Positions 9,903-20,300 of a DNA stretch of 64,000 nucleotides are shown here, piece after piece (position 1 is the stretch's first letter; each line of letters begins with the position of its first letter). This DNA is from Huiozyma naganishii CBS 8797. Taxonomy: Eukaryota; Ascomycota; Saccharomycetes; Saccharomycetales; Saccharomycetaceae. The notes under the pieces are model-generated. The model searched no databases. It saw only the letters and a program-made list of their open reading frames with translations, and was not told where the DNA came from. Made by a program: the position numbers and the translations under genes. The stretch spans positions 558,001 through 622,000 of the forward strand of contig NC_035928.1 of NCBI RefSeq assembly GCF_000348985.1, given 5' to 3'.

Positions 9903-11846
9903 ATGGATTACCATCGGGCCCAACAAAATTTGCAACTGCTCAATGATTGTGGAGAGCAAGATGTTTGTAGTGGCAACGCAGTGGATGATGAAGTAGCTGA
10001 TACCAGATCGATGGCGAGTACTCAGATCCCAGACCTAAACTTCTCATCCGACGTCGAAGCAAATGTTCAAGACCTAGCTCCAAACGACGAAAGAGTGTTT
10101 CTTAGTACGCAGGTCCAGAGTCGATTAGATGATGCAGAAGATGAATCTGAAATGAAATCGCAGCTGCGAAAATTCAAGTATCCTCAACTCAGTATGAAAT
10201 CACTAACGACACTAACTCACAAGTCTATAAGCCCTAAAAAGTCTAGCCAGCCGAAACAAAGAGTTGCAAAGAGGAATATCAAGAAGGCCAGAAGTAGTAC
10301 AAATGCAACCCCCTCTAATATCGATTCTCATAGCCGTTCTCGAAGCGTGAACTTATTGAAGCAGCTTTCAGGTAAGCATAGTAAAGTAAAAGATATGATC
10401 AAATCGCAAAACAACAAGAGACGACCATCAAATAGAAAGAACGAATCCTTGGTTTTATTTGATACGTATAACGCGGAAGAATGGAACACTTTGAAGGACC
10501 AAATCCTGCTGAAATTCCCTAAATGCGATGATAATGACTTGAACGAAGTCCATAATTACTTGTACGGTTACGAAAATGAAGACGCTGGTATTGGTCACGA
10601 GTCAACCGATCTATGGAATGCATCGCAACAACTGCTTCCATACACACAAGAATCAAAAAAATCTGTGAACAACAGTCAAACCATGAACTTCCTCTCTCTC
10701 TCGCAGGTAATGGAAGATGCTAGTTTGATGAACGATGATATTGATAACACTACGAAATTTTTGGTCCAATCTAAGGACCACTTAGCTATAACCGACTCTG
10801 CTATCTCCCAAAACATAAATGTATTGAATACCTCTATGCCACGATTGGCCTATTTGAAGGGGATATATGATGGCAATGATGACAACGACGTCAGAGTTGA
10901 GGATAGTGTAGACGAAGTTGGTGAACTAATACCAATAAATGAGCAAGGAATGTCGGCGCATCCTGCATTTGGGAAAGGGAACATACCGTCTCTCATACAT
11001 AGGATGAACTCTAATGAGTCCTCGATATTTTCTGCACATCCATCTCCTGAAAAGCCAGACAATATCATCGATTTGAGTGTTGGGTCATTTAAGGCAGTGA
11101 AGAGTTTGGTCTCTCCTATTAAGCCAGACGTAGTTCGAAAGGAAAATGGTGTTCCCGAAAGTATCATGGGTGAGAACATACAGGTACCAGCAACAAGGAA
11201 TCCAACTACGATGGATGAAAGCGCGCTTGCAACCAAATTGACTTATTGCATTTCAATCAAACTGAAACTTAGAAAAGATAGAGTGACAGAGAACAAAAAA
11301 TCATTGGAAAATATATGTAAAAAAGGCTACAATTTCAGTCCATCCTTAGATCAAATGGATGAGAACTTTGTCTTTGTTGATGAATCAGACGATGAGAACG
11401 AAAAGTACGATAGTAATATTCTGATAGATATTTTCAGAGCTAATAATGTGCATCCGATGGAAATACCGTCTCAGAATCATGTGCAACCATCAGAAGCAAA
11501 GGACGGTTTAATGTCTTGTTCTGCACAGGAATTGAGGAGTGCTCTTAAACTTGCCGGATTAAAGCCTGTGCGTACGAAATCCGAAATGGTTGAATCGTTG
11601 GAAGCGGCATCGCAGGTTTTATCACAAGTCGTTCCATTGCAGAACTCTAGGAAAGAGATATTCAGGCACCTTAATTCACTTGTTCGTAAGATACCGGACT
11701 TGATGAAATTAGTTTACACCTTTGAACCTATCCCATTTTTAGATTTGAGAGTGGAATTGAGCAGATTAGACCCGTTTATCGATCGTATTGACGATCAAAC
11801 TTTTCGCGAATGGACTGACAGCAATGGGATAACCACCAAAAAATGA
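9903..11846 (+). CDS. SLX4: Slx4 structure-specific endonuclease scaffold subunit
   Basis: 647 residues (S. cerevisiae 748), starting at the ATG at 9903. The protein is mostly low-complexity and acidic, but blocks typical of Slx4 are clear: QSRLDDAEDESEMK near 85-98, RSRSVNLLKQLSGKHSKVKD (about 147-166), MNFLSLSQVM, and the SAP-like helix pair SAQELRSALKLAGLKPVRTK. The C-terminal conserved domain that docks Slx1 ends the protein. Role: with Slx1 cuts branched DNA; also a scaffold for Rtt107 and Dpb11 in the DNA damage response, in the nucleus. This is the last gene of the YLR-type block; collinearity breaks after it. Confidence 0.9.
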   Translation: MDYHRAQQNLQLLNDCGEQDVCSGNAVDDEVADTRSMASTQIPDLNFSSDVEANVQDLAPNDERVFLSTQVQSRLDDAEDESEMKSQLRKFKYPQLSMKSLTTLTHKSISPKKSSQPKQRVAKRNIKKARSSTNATPSNIDSHSRSRSVNLLKQLSGKHSKVKDMIKSQNNKRRPSNRKNESLVLFDTYNAEEWNTLKDQILLKFPKCDDNDLNEVHNYLYGYENEDAGIGHESTDLWNASQQLLPYTQESKKSVNNSQTMNFLSLSQVMEDASLMNDDIDNTTKFLVQSKDHLAITDSAISQNINVLNTSMPRLAYLKGIYDGNDDNDVRVEDSVDEVGELIPINEQGMSAHPAFGKGNIPSLIHRMNSNESSIFSAHPSPEKPDNIIDLSVGSFKAVKSLVSPIKPDVVRKENGVPESIMGENIQVPATRNPTTMDESALATKLTYCISIKLKLRKDRVTENKKSLENICKKGYNFSPSLDQMDENFVFVDESDDENEKYDSNILIDIFRANNVHPMEIPSQNHVQPSEAKDGLMSCSAQELRSALKLAGLKPVRTKSEMVESLEAASQVLSQVVPLQNSRKEIFRHLNSLVRKIPDLMKLVYTFEPIPFLDLRVELSRLDPFIDRIDDQTFREWTDSNGITTKK

Positions 11847-12645
11847 CTAAATGGATGTGCTGAGACAATGGAAGTATTTAATAACTTCTAACAAAACAAA
11901 ATTAAGTCTGCTCTGTTTTATTCGGTGTGTAGGACAGAATAGAGGCAGGCGTTCCACGTCGGGCTGGAACTCAGCGGTAGAAAAAAAGAATTATATCATT
12001 TTGGTAGTTACCAACCTTTTATATAAGAATGGGCCAAACCAGTTTTTAGAAATGATGTTAGCTGAAAGAATCCAGTAGGCAGGCAAAATCTCAATAACGC
12101 CTATATAGTCCTTGATTTGTGCCTAGCCGTATTCCGATATTTTGCACTATTAACATAGTCAGTGCCGCTACCAGTTTCGCTTATAAATGTGAATAAATGT
12201 ATTTACAAATAACAAATTCTCTAAAAATACGAATAGCCTGGCGGGAAAAGATATAACAAACGTCATTCATTCTCCCTTACCCTTCCGGCGTGCTGTCGCA
12301 AATCACTCTTGCAGGTTTTTCAAGCAGGTTTTGGAAATTTACCATGTAGCACCGTTCCTGAATCACGATTAAGTTGCACTCCGGCTCAGTCAGACATGAT
12401 TTATTGTGCATTGAGACCACATAACCGTTCATTTCCAGAGCGGTAGTTCGAGTCCCGGAATTTTTTCGCAGCACACATGCGGCACACTCTCTAAAAAAGT
12501 CCATACACATCCTTTTTATCGTCTTCGGAAAACTTCTTAAGTGGTTCAGGAACATATGATTCCAAGTATTCTCCCTTGAATATATCCACAAACAAAGCAG
12601 TCTGGTAAGCCCGCTTCTCACCGACCTGGACCTTCCGAGAACTAT
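11847..12645. other. Intergenic stretch after SLX4 leading into the helicase relic
   Basis: About 800 bp without a convincing gene. The + strand is full of stops. A minus-strand ATG frame of 92 codons (12277-12555) contains FRECAAC and HNKSC, but I recognise no family and suspect chance or a fragment. From about 12580 the + strand frame used by the helicase relic is open, so a degraded N-terminal part of that gene may extend here. No tRNA gene or telomere-type repeat was seen. Confidence 0.5.
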
Positions 12646-14759
12646 GCCACCGCGAGGGAGGTCAACAACCGCAGGTCAAACAGGGACCAGAAGCTCGTTT
12701 ACATGGGCATTGTTGCTTGGCAAAAGTATCTGGGCCTCGACGAGGGGTCCCGGAATCTGCAGGTGGCGCGGCCGGAACAGAAGAAAAGAAAGATTGAGTT
12801 TATTCCGGTCGGTAGTACGGTTGATCTGAGCAGAGTAGGGGGGCGACTGTACCCTCATTTCTGTTTTCGTGAGGGCCAGATGCTGGTGATGCTAGTTGTA
12901 TTAATATGTTCCACTGAATTTCTCTGTGTGCAAGCCCTACCTGGGTACGGGAAGACGCTATTGTTCCATGTTCCATTGATCGTTTTAAAGAAGAAGACTA
13001 CACAGCCATTTGTTTCCTTCGTGTTCGTGCCATACATCCCATTGAAAGAGAACATGAAGATGAGATTGAAACAGAATGATGCGCTGAATGTGGGAGATGT
13101 CAGTTCCCTTCTGCATGGAGACTTTGGCGAAAAGGACCCGACGTAGACGTCCGCAGTCAGGTCCTTCCACAAGCTGGGTTTGAACGATTTTGTTATGCTG
13201 TTCAACAGCTGGTACAGCACATTTCCAATCTGCAGAGGACGGTGCGCAGTTTCATGACCTGGTCAAGCAGCTGCCTCTGGAGAAGACCCGGAACCGGTTT
13301 GTGACGTGCCAGGACGGCGACGAGTGCCGGGCCCGTGCCGTGGAACTGATCAAAGGTTCTTGCGGTTGGACAAGAAACAGAAGGTCATTGTGGTCTGCGA
13401 CTGGAAGAACACAGCCGCTAATAGTGCACGGGGATTTCATCCCCAAGGAGAAGGTGCGGGCTACCAGCACCTTTAGCGAGGACGAGTCGCAGCGGGTTCT
13501 CATCGGCACGAAGCTGCTTGCCGAGGGGATTGAAATTGCCGCCATAGCTCTTGTGGTACTGGTCGAATATCTACCGCGCATTTTACAGTATATCTAAGCT
13601 GCGGGCCGGCTGCGTGACTAGGGCGTTTGTGTGGTGTACTTGCACGACCGGATGGTGCGTGAGAATGATAGGGAGACGGGGTTGCGGCCTGAGTGTCTGG
13701 TCCCCCAGTTCAGTCAAACTCGCATTCCGGGATGCAGGAAGTGCGATTTGTGTAGTTGTATTATTCTTGGGTGGTTTAGCAGCGACCACCTCGTTAGACG
13801 GCCCTGTAATTATAAAAGAGGCCATTCACAATAAGTTTGTAAAGAGCAAGTCTTTGTTTGAGGTCCTTGGATTCAACCATGATGAGGTCAAGTTCCTGAG
13901 GATGTTTAATTTGTCATTGGAGTATTTTGGAGTGAAGAAGTCGGAGGGTGACCTGTTCTGTCGCAAGTACCGGGCACTAGTTCCTGATACTGGGATCTGC
14001 TGGGACCAGAGCGTGGGGTATATCATTGACGCGCTCACGGTCTTACATGTGATTCTTAAAGAGAAGAGCTGCAATAAATTACTGCGCAAAATGGAAGATA
14101 ATGGCGCAGCGGTAGCTCTCATGTGGGTGGCCCGGAACCTGGATTATTTGAGAATTGAGGCAAAAAATTATTTCGCGGTTTACTTGGCACTGTGCGGTTC
14201 CCTTGAGAAGAAAAGAAAGGCCGGTCGCGGGCATCAGGAGGGTTTAGACTGCACAAAGTCCAAGCACAACATGCGCCCTCTGACGGTGTTTAACACCTTT
14301 GAAATAACGAACACCATGTTCAGGGAGTACGAGGAGACGTGGGAGGATTTGCGCTCAAACAAGTTGGATGTTCTATATTTTTTTGCTACTGGTGGAGGGC
14401 GTAAGAGTTTTCCACAACTCTGGGAAAATTTGTCGCTGGATGGTCTGGAAAGATGCCTGTCTTTCAACGGAATAGATCGCTACAAACAATTTGGTTTCGT
14501 CCCGCCGATTACAGGTGTTAAACAGCTGGTGTCACAGGTCGCTAGTGCGAGCGTTATGGATACGTTTACTTACTCCGAGGGGAGTGATGCAAAGTCCCTG
14601 AGATATAGGGTAAACGGAAAATATACGACGCCAGCGAAATCCATTGCAAAGAGCTGTATGGGATTGAGGCGTTTTGGACTGTGGCACAACGTTGGCTTCA
14701 TGAACCAGATCCGCGAGCACTTCCCAGCGTTCGGTAACCTGCATTATTTCACCCAGTGA
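12646..14759 (+). pseudogene. Broken helicase gene related to the subtelomeric Y' element (YRF1) helicase
   Basis: Similarity to the S. cerevisiae Y' helicase continues across several frames. Segment 1 (12646-13143) has VAWQKYLGLDEG and Walker A ALPGYGKTLLFHVPLIVL (GYGKT at 12943-12957), then VSFVFVPY, ending at TAG 13144. Segment 2 is in a second frame and holds VHGDF and VLIGTKLLAEGIEI. A stretch near 13354-13430 (KKQKVIVVCDW) is in the third frame. Motif VI survives as AAGRLRD flanked by in-frame stops TAA 13595 and TAG 13619. A further shift near 13800-13830 leads to an open C-terminal part ending at TGA 14757 (LFEVLGFNHDEVKFL, WEDLRSNKLDVLYFF, CLSFNGIDRYKQFGFVPP). The DExH box region is missing, apparently by deletion between 13144 and 13340. 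It cannot encode a working helicase. Confidence 0.82.
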
Positions 14760-15957
14760 ACCAGGGTGCAAGAGCTATTCTTGCTGTTTCACACAGGAGC
14801 GACCGTCGCCCCATATTTTTGCATTTCGTGTAACAACGTCTCCCAGACCTTCTTTTTCAGAACCAATTGATTCCTAAATAAACGGGGAGGGGTTTTTCCT
14901 TCACATACCTAACACTCTTAGATATCGCCTTTCTAAAAAATATCTTGGCTATAATCACTGGATCGTGTCTTGCAGAGAAACATAACCTGGATTTCTCGTC
15001 TTTTCTTGTGGGAACTACGTTTTACGTATGCGGACACGTTTGCGACCGTAATCACATGTTCAGCACATCTCCAATAGTGCGGTTTCCCAACTGCCGAATT
15101 GCTGTGGCAAATTGCCTGACTGTGCTACCAAGCACTGTACTCTATTCTGTCCCCCAGCCAGAATCAGATCTGTGTACATTCTACAAAGTGTTCCACACCA
15201 TTAATACGCAGATAATCTTATAGTCTGCCTCTCAGGTCTCCAGGATGCAGTTCAAGTGTCAATCGCATCTGTCTTCAGTAATATTCAGCAAATCCTTATT
15301 GAATATCGAGGTTGCGTGCAGTAACCTAGTCAATTTGGTACAGATTCGTCACAATTACACCAGCCCTAAACAACCTGGACTCTCAGTTTTCAGGTCGGGT
15401 GGAGACCAGGGGTAAACGGTTGAAGTTCCTCCCTTTTATACCTCGATCGGAACTAATTCTTCGCCCTTTTTCCAATTTCAGCATTCCGTTGGGAAACTTC
15501 AGTTTTGGCGGCGGGCTCGTGCCTCGGTGCAGTGCAGCATGGGTGTCACATATCCGGTAGCATGCACTCTCGGTAGCATGTAGAGTGTGCTTGATCTGTA
15601 GTAGTCTTTGGATGCTGTTTCTGGTTTTGCTAAGACAATTTAGAGAGGGTTTCTCTGGTGACTGCATCTTGTATTGTCTTATTATGTTCCCATTTAATTG
15701 ACCGTTAAGAACAGCGATTTTTGGGGGTGTGACGCAGTTTGCTGCCAGGTTTATCTCGAAAATAGTATTTAAGTTGTAGTTGAGTACATGGTGACCGGAT
15801 CTCTTCCGTGCCCATATTAGCCAAATAACTGTTTTGAATCATGAATCCCGTAAGTAAATCACGTCTACAGTAACGAAATAACAAAGAATTAAAGAATTAA
15901 ATAACGTAATATATAAGCCATCATAAATATGCCATTAATCATAATATAAATATGTGA
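14760..15957. other. Gene-free stretch between the helicase relic and the adhesin gene
   Basis: About 1.2 kb. Only short frames occur: a 92-codon plus-strand frame without ATG (14945-15223) and a 94-codon minus-strand ATG frame (15383-15667). Neither resembles a family I know. A G-rich TGGGGGTGTG at about 15722 is isolated and not a telomere repeat array. The part next to 15958 is AT-rich, as expected for the 3' end of the adhesin gene. Confidence 0.5.
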
Positions 15958-17331
15958 TCAAAGCACGAACAGAAGCAAGTTCATAAAGATAGATCCGAAA
16001 ATTGCTGGAGTCACTGAGTTTGCAATTCCGGCAAAGGTAGAAATAGCGTGAGTCGAGATTTCGCTACTGGTGTAACCTGCGGGACCACTTTCCACCACTG
16101 GGATGATAGTCGTCACTGGCTGAAGTGTTGTTTGTGTTCTTTGAGAAGTAGTAGCAGGACTTTGGAGTGAAATACTAGAACTCTCGATCAAACGGGAAGT
16201 TACAGGTGATGGTTTGGACGTGAAACTCTCACGGCTTTCTGACTCTGCTGGTTTGACAGAGCTATAGTATATTGGTGGAGGGATTATATGGCGAGAACTG
16301 GTCGTAGCAGTAACCGTATCGGTTGACCTTGTCGAGATTGAACTTACAGGAGGAGGTGGGTAGCTGGTAATCTCCGGAATACTCGAACTTGTTTCAAAAG
16401 ACGAAAACACAGGGTCTGTAGTAGTTCTAATTGTGACAGAAATAGTCGAACTCAAAGGAGGTGGCAGTTCGCTGGATGTCTCAGGTGGGACTATAGTACT
16501 CGAACTCAAAGGAGGTGGCAGTTCGCTGGATGTCTCAGGTGGGACTATAGTACTCGAACTCAAAGGAGGTGGCAGTTCGCTGGATGTCACAGGTGGGACT
16601 ATAGTACTCGAACTCAAAGGAGGTGGCAGCTCGCTGGATGTCACAGGAGGTAATGAGCTTGTTACTGACGGATTATAGCAGTCTGCATCCCCACATTCCA
16701 ATGGCCAAAAATAGTTTGGAAGTCCTAACTGCGACTGCCCATGATTATTTGAATTATGGCAACCAACTGACAAATCAAAGTGGGGTTTCCCAAATCCTTC
16801 GTTATACCAGTCCTCCTTATACTGAGCTGTATGACCGTCTAAGAACTCATATTGGAGTTGGAAGTAGTCTAACCACACGATGCAATTCTCATAGTCCGGA
16901 CGACCTCTGATCAAAAAAGTGGTGGTAAAATCGGATGGGTCAAAATCTTCTGGAAGCACTCCTTCGTTAAAACCATAAAGTTGATGTGTGCCTGTGGATA
17001 AACCGATAACTTTCAAAGACCATAAATATTTCAAATCTATCTTTTCTCCATTCCTTGTGTACGCACGAATAGTAACTTTGTATAACTTCTGGTTTGGAAG
17101 CCATCTTACGTCTTTCAAATCAAGAGAAAACTTTGGGTTGATCCTTTCGTTTTCGTAAAAATAATCAAAATCGAGATGAGGGCATCCATGCTGGATAGTC
17201 GTAGCAGGACATCCAGTTTCTAGCTCTCTATTCCATAGTCCGCCGAAATCATCTCCATAAAGAGAGATCCCAAAAGCAGCCGATATCAGCTGTAAAACTG
17301 TAATGATAACCGTTATACGGAAACTTTTCAT
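15958..17331 (-). CDS. FLO11-type GPI-anchored cell-wall adhesin
   Basis: 457 residues. It opens with a signal peptide (MKSFRITVIITVLQLISAAFG). A Flo11 domain follows at about 30-225, with paired cysteines and clear Flo11 signatures: HGCPHLDFDY, KIDLKYLWSLKVIG, TTFLIRGRPDYENC and DLSVGCHNSNNHGQSQ. Next comes a Pro/Ser/Thr stalk with an 18-residue repeat (SSTIVPPETSSELPPPLS and variants, about four copies) and more Ser/Thr-rich sequence. The C-terminus is a short hydrophobic tail (PAIFGSIFMNLLLFVL) preceded by small residues, as for GPI attachment. Family role: homotypic cell-cell and surface adhesion (flocculation, biofilm, invasive growth). It is much shorter than S. cerevisiae Flo11 because the stalk is short, so it may reach less far beyond the wall. 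Neighbours are a Y'-type relic and a gene desert, a subtelomere-like setting. Confidence 0.88.
   Translation of the reverse strand: MKSFRITVIITVLQLISAAFGISLYGDDFGGLWNRELETGCPATTIQHGCPHLDFDYFYENERINPKFSLDLKDVRWLPNQKLYKVTIRAYTRNGEKIDLKYLWSLKVIGLSTGTHQLYGFNEGVLPEDFDPSDFTTTFLIRGRPDYENCIVWLDYFQLQYEFLDGHTAQYKEDWYNEGFGKPHFDLSVGCHNSNNHGQSQLGLPNYFWPLECGDADCYNPSVTSSLPPVTSSELPPPLSSSTIVPPVTSSELPPPLSSSTIVPPETSSELPPPLSSSTIVPPETSSELPPPLSSTISVTIRTTTDPVFSSFETSSSIPEITSYPPPPVSSISTRSTDTVTATTSSRHIIPPPIYYSSVKPAESESRESFTSKPSPVTSRLIESSSISLQSPATTSQRTQTTLQPVTTIIPVVESGPAGYTSSEISTHAISTFAGIANSVTPAIFGSIFMNLLLFVL
16446..16661 (-). repeat. Four tandem 54-bp units in the adhesin stalk
   Basis: Units begin at 16446, 16500, 16554 and 16608. 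Each is 54 bp and encodes 18 residues (TSSELPPPLSSSTIVPP plus V or E). The copies differ at only a few bases (for example TCTCAGG versus TCACAGG), so the array expanded recently or is kept homogeneous. Copy number probably varies between strains, as in other fungal adhesins. Confidence 0.92.
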
Positions 17332-20300
17332 TTTGTAAATATTGAATCAGTTATAATTGGAAACTAGAAAATGTTGCTGTTTGTCTTCCAAGTAACTTGC
17401 TGGTGTTATTTTAGTAGACAAATGAAAGAAGGTAGAAAATGAAACAACAAATAACCACGAATAGTCCACAATGCACCCTGACTTTATATCATTCCAGGTC
17501 TTGTTTCTATGGTCAATACAACTGGTTACTACCCCCTCTTTTAATTCGGAACCAACTCCTCCTTGCTCCCAAATAACATATGGATTGCCTCTAATAATAG
17601 TAGCGTGAGGAGAACACAAATTACGTTCAATTAAAGGCAAAATCCCGATTCATTTAGGGAGTGCTCATTACTTTGTTCGAGTTAAATTGCAAGGTAGTAT
17701 AGGTTCACAAACTTAATTTGTCGCCCCCCTCACGATAAAAGTAACGAAGAAAAGAGGGACTTAAACAATAATGCGAATAGTTCACCGACAATCAAGCGCG
17801 CCTCGCCACCAGTGTGGAAAGTAAATTGCCATGTTGTATAGGTTCATAAACTGGAATTGCCGTCCCCCTCTCGCGATAAAGAATACGGAAGATAAACCGG
17901 ACTCAACAATAATGCGAATACTTTACCGACAATCAAACACGCCTCGCCACCAGTGCGGAAAGCAAGTTCCCCTATCGAGGTTAAAGTATACTGTGAATGT
18001 CAAACAGTAGATTAATTTCCCCCCTCTTCCCAAAATCACAAAATGCACCTTGCGACCAGTGAACAAAGCAAAATGCCCTAGTGGAGTCAAAATAGACTGT
18101 GAAATATCAGACAGTAGATTAATCGCCACCCCCCTCAAAATCAGAAAACGCACAGAGCAACCGAGGAGCAAAGGGTCAGTAACGCATTGTTATGGATTTT
18201 CACGTGAGACAAAAATGGACTCATCTCAAGGACAATTGAAGGGTTTGAGCCTATGATTTCCAACAGTTGCGTTGCCATAGCTCGCAGTCACCCACTGTTT
18301 CATTTCGACCCCCCCCCTCCCACTGGCGAAAAAACCGGAGCGCAAGATCACAGCATAGGAGGATGACCCGCGGATCTTTGGTCTCTGGTCTATACTGCAA
18401 AGGACTCGGGTCCATTGTTTAGCCTTGCCTGCTACAACAGAAAACGTTTCTTTTTCTGAAAAAATAGATCAGCACATTTCTTCTTTGAGTAAAAATGGTA
18501 AGTGTTGCCTGAATTGCGATCTAGAAAAGTTTCGTGCGGTACTTTCTGTGGTGTTTCGTCTGGGGAATGAGTCGAGAGGAGGTACACGGCTGCAGCAAAG
18601 GTCCCCGTGCCTCGACGTCAAATGTCGTCAATGCATGCTACTGAAATCCCGGATTCACTTCTATACAGGTCCCTCATCCCCCCCCCTTTTGAAAGAAGTC
18701 ACGATATGGAGTCGTAGTCAGTTGCAAGTTGTCAATCTTTGATCCGCTCTGCTGGCACAGGGATCGGTTTCAAAACTGGAGAAAACGTTACACCTCCCTT
18801 TCAAAATTTCGGAGTTTGGAAAAGAATAAAAACGGAAATCATAGAGGGAACTGAAAGGTTCTGTTTCAGGAAAGGTGTGTAACTCATAGTCCTTCACCTT
18901 ATCCTCACTACCTTTCCAGTTTCGCTTGGTTTAAGAGCAAAACATACTTCTCCCCTTTATCGTCTGTCTCGGCCCTCAATTCTTAGTTCCAAGAGTGACG
19001 GATGTGATGGAAGTTTTCTTAGCGACTTGTTCTGTTCCAGAACTGTCAAAAGAACCGACTTATAGGTATGCTATTCTGAAAAATTTGGTCGTGATACGTT
19101 TGCTCATTCTAGAGTGTGGTTGAGTGATAAAATGTGCATGCAGGGCTACCTACAGCACACAGAAAACTCATGGCAATGCATATCATTGGACTAACCAACG
19201 TATTAACATGGTGGGGGCGCTCAACAATACATGAACCAAACAACTAAAATTCATATACATTTTCCAAAAATCAACTATCAAAAAAAGGTATCAGTAAATG
19301 CCCAACGAAGATATATCCCTGCTTAAGGGTATGTTCAACCATATATTAGTCTACGCAATTGTCTTTGAAAAAGTGCAATGACAGCTTTCGAATGTGTTTG
19401 TTTCTCAAGAAGAACTTTCCTATGTTCATTGTTTGTTTTGCCGTTTTTTCCTTGAAGTACAGTGTTTAAACGGGGTAACGGGTAAAGTTTTGTGCGTTAT
19501 ATCTGCCACGATCAAAAAGCTTGTTTATTGAGTGCAAAAGTAGCTACATTGGTTCTATCCAGTTAACGGAATTGTAAGAGTCGGCCAGAGTAATTACTAA
19601 CACTGTATTACTCACTATGTTTTTAAATGTTCATTAAGGCAATGAAAATTATTATTTTGGATTGATGGTTTCTACTATCTGTGTCGATCGTTCCAAAAGG
19701 ACGGGAGCTGTACAACACTTTTCATCACCAAAAAAACTTTGAAAGCCCGCACCTTGTAGCAATAACTTTCGAAAACTTGAGGCTAACTATCATTTTCTCC
19801 CTTTTAATTCGTTCTATGTTTTCATATTCCACCTGCTCTCTCTTAGCCAACGACTTATGAGATACAAGATCTACGTACCTTGCAGATCTTATCTCGCTTT
19901 TACAGATGACCTTGTGACCAAAATAACGGAGAGTAAAAAAGGAAGCTGCCCATTGTAGTCAGTATTACAGTTAAGCTGCTTGATATTATATGACAAAAAC
20001 AGACTGGACATCCACCATGCCTCTTTCAACGATTCGTCACTCAAAACGACGCCAGGTAACCTCAGGACTTATCTCATCACATATCATAGTAAGGCACTCA
20101 CGCAAACAATCGTAATATAATAAACATCATAAAACGGTCGATCTACGACCGCAGTAGAATGGCTCTACCCAAAACGGCTTTTAAGCTTGTGAAATGTACC
20201 CGAATGTAACGTGCTGTATAAGCCAAGTGCGTGGATGGCAATAAATAAAAAAGAGTGGTAGGAACTAACCCTTATCATGGTGTTCACAAAACTTTGCTAA

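Noticed and set aside
12435..12460. tRNA-like B box (GTTCGAGTCC)
   Set aside because: Flanking bases cannot form the T stem, and no A box or acceptor stem is found at the right distance.
15716..15735. G-rich TGGGGGTGTG as an interstitial telomere repeat
   Set aside because: Only one copy; no array of TG-rich repeats on either strand in the junction region.
17347..17640. 97-codon minus-strand frame next to the adhesin start
   Set aside because: It has no ATG and no recognisable motif; noted only as a possible gene fragment in the desert entry.
18425..18742. 105-codon + strand frame in the desert
   Set aside because: Starts at a non-ATG codon, contains a C-tract translated as prolines, and matches no family known to me.
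19329..19638. Intron-like signals in the gene desert: GTATGT at 19329 and TACTAAC at 19595
   Set aside because: The nearest 3' end is AAG, an unfavoured site; the joined frame would give only about 45 residues of no known family. Such signals are expected by chance in AT-rich DNA.
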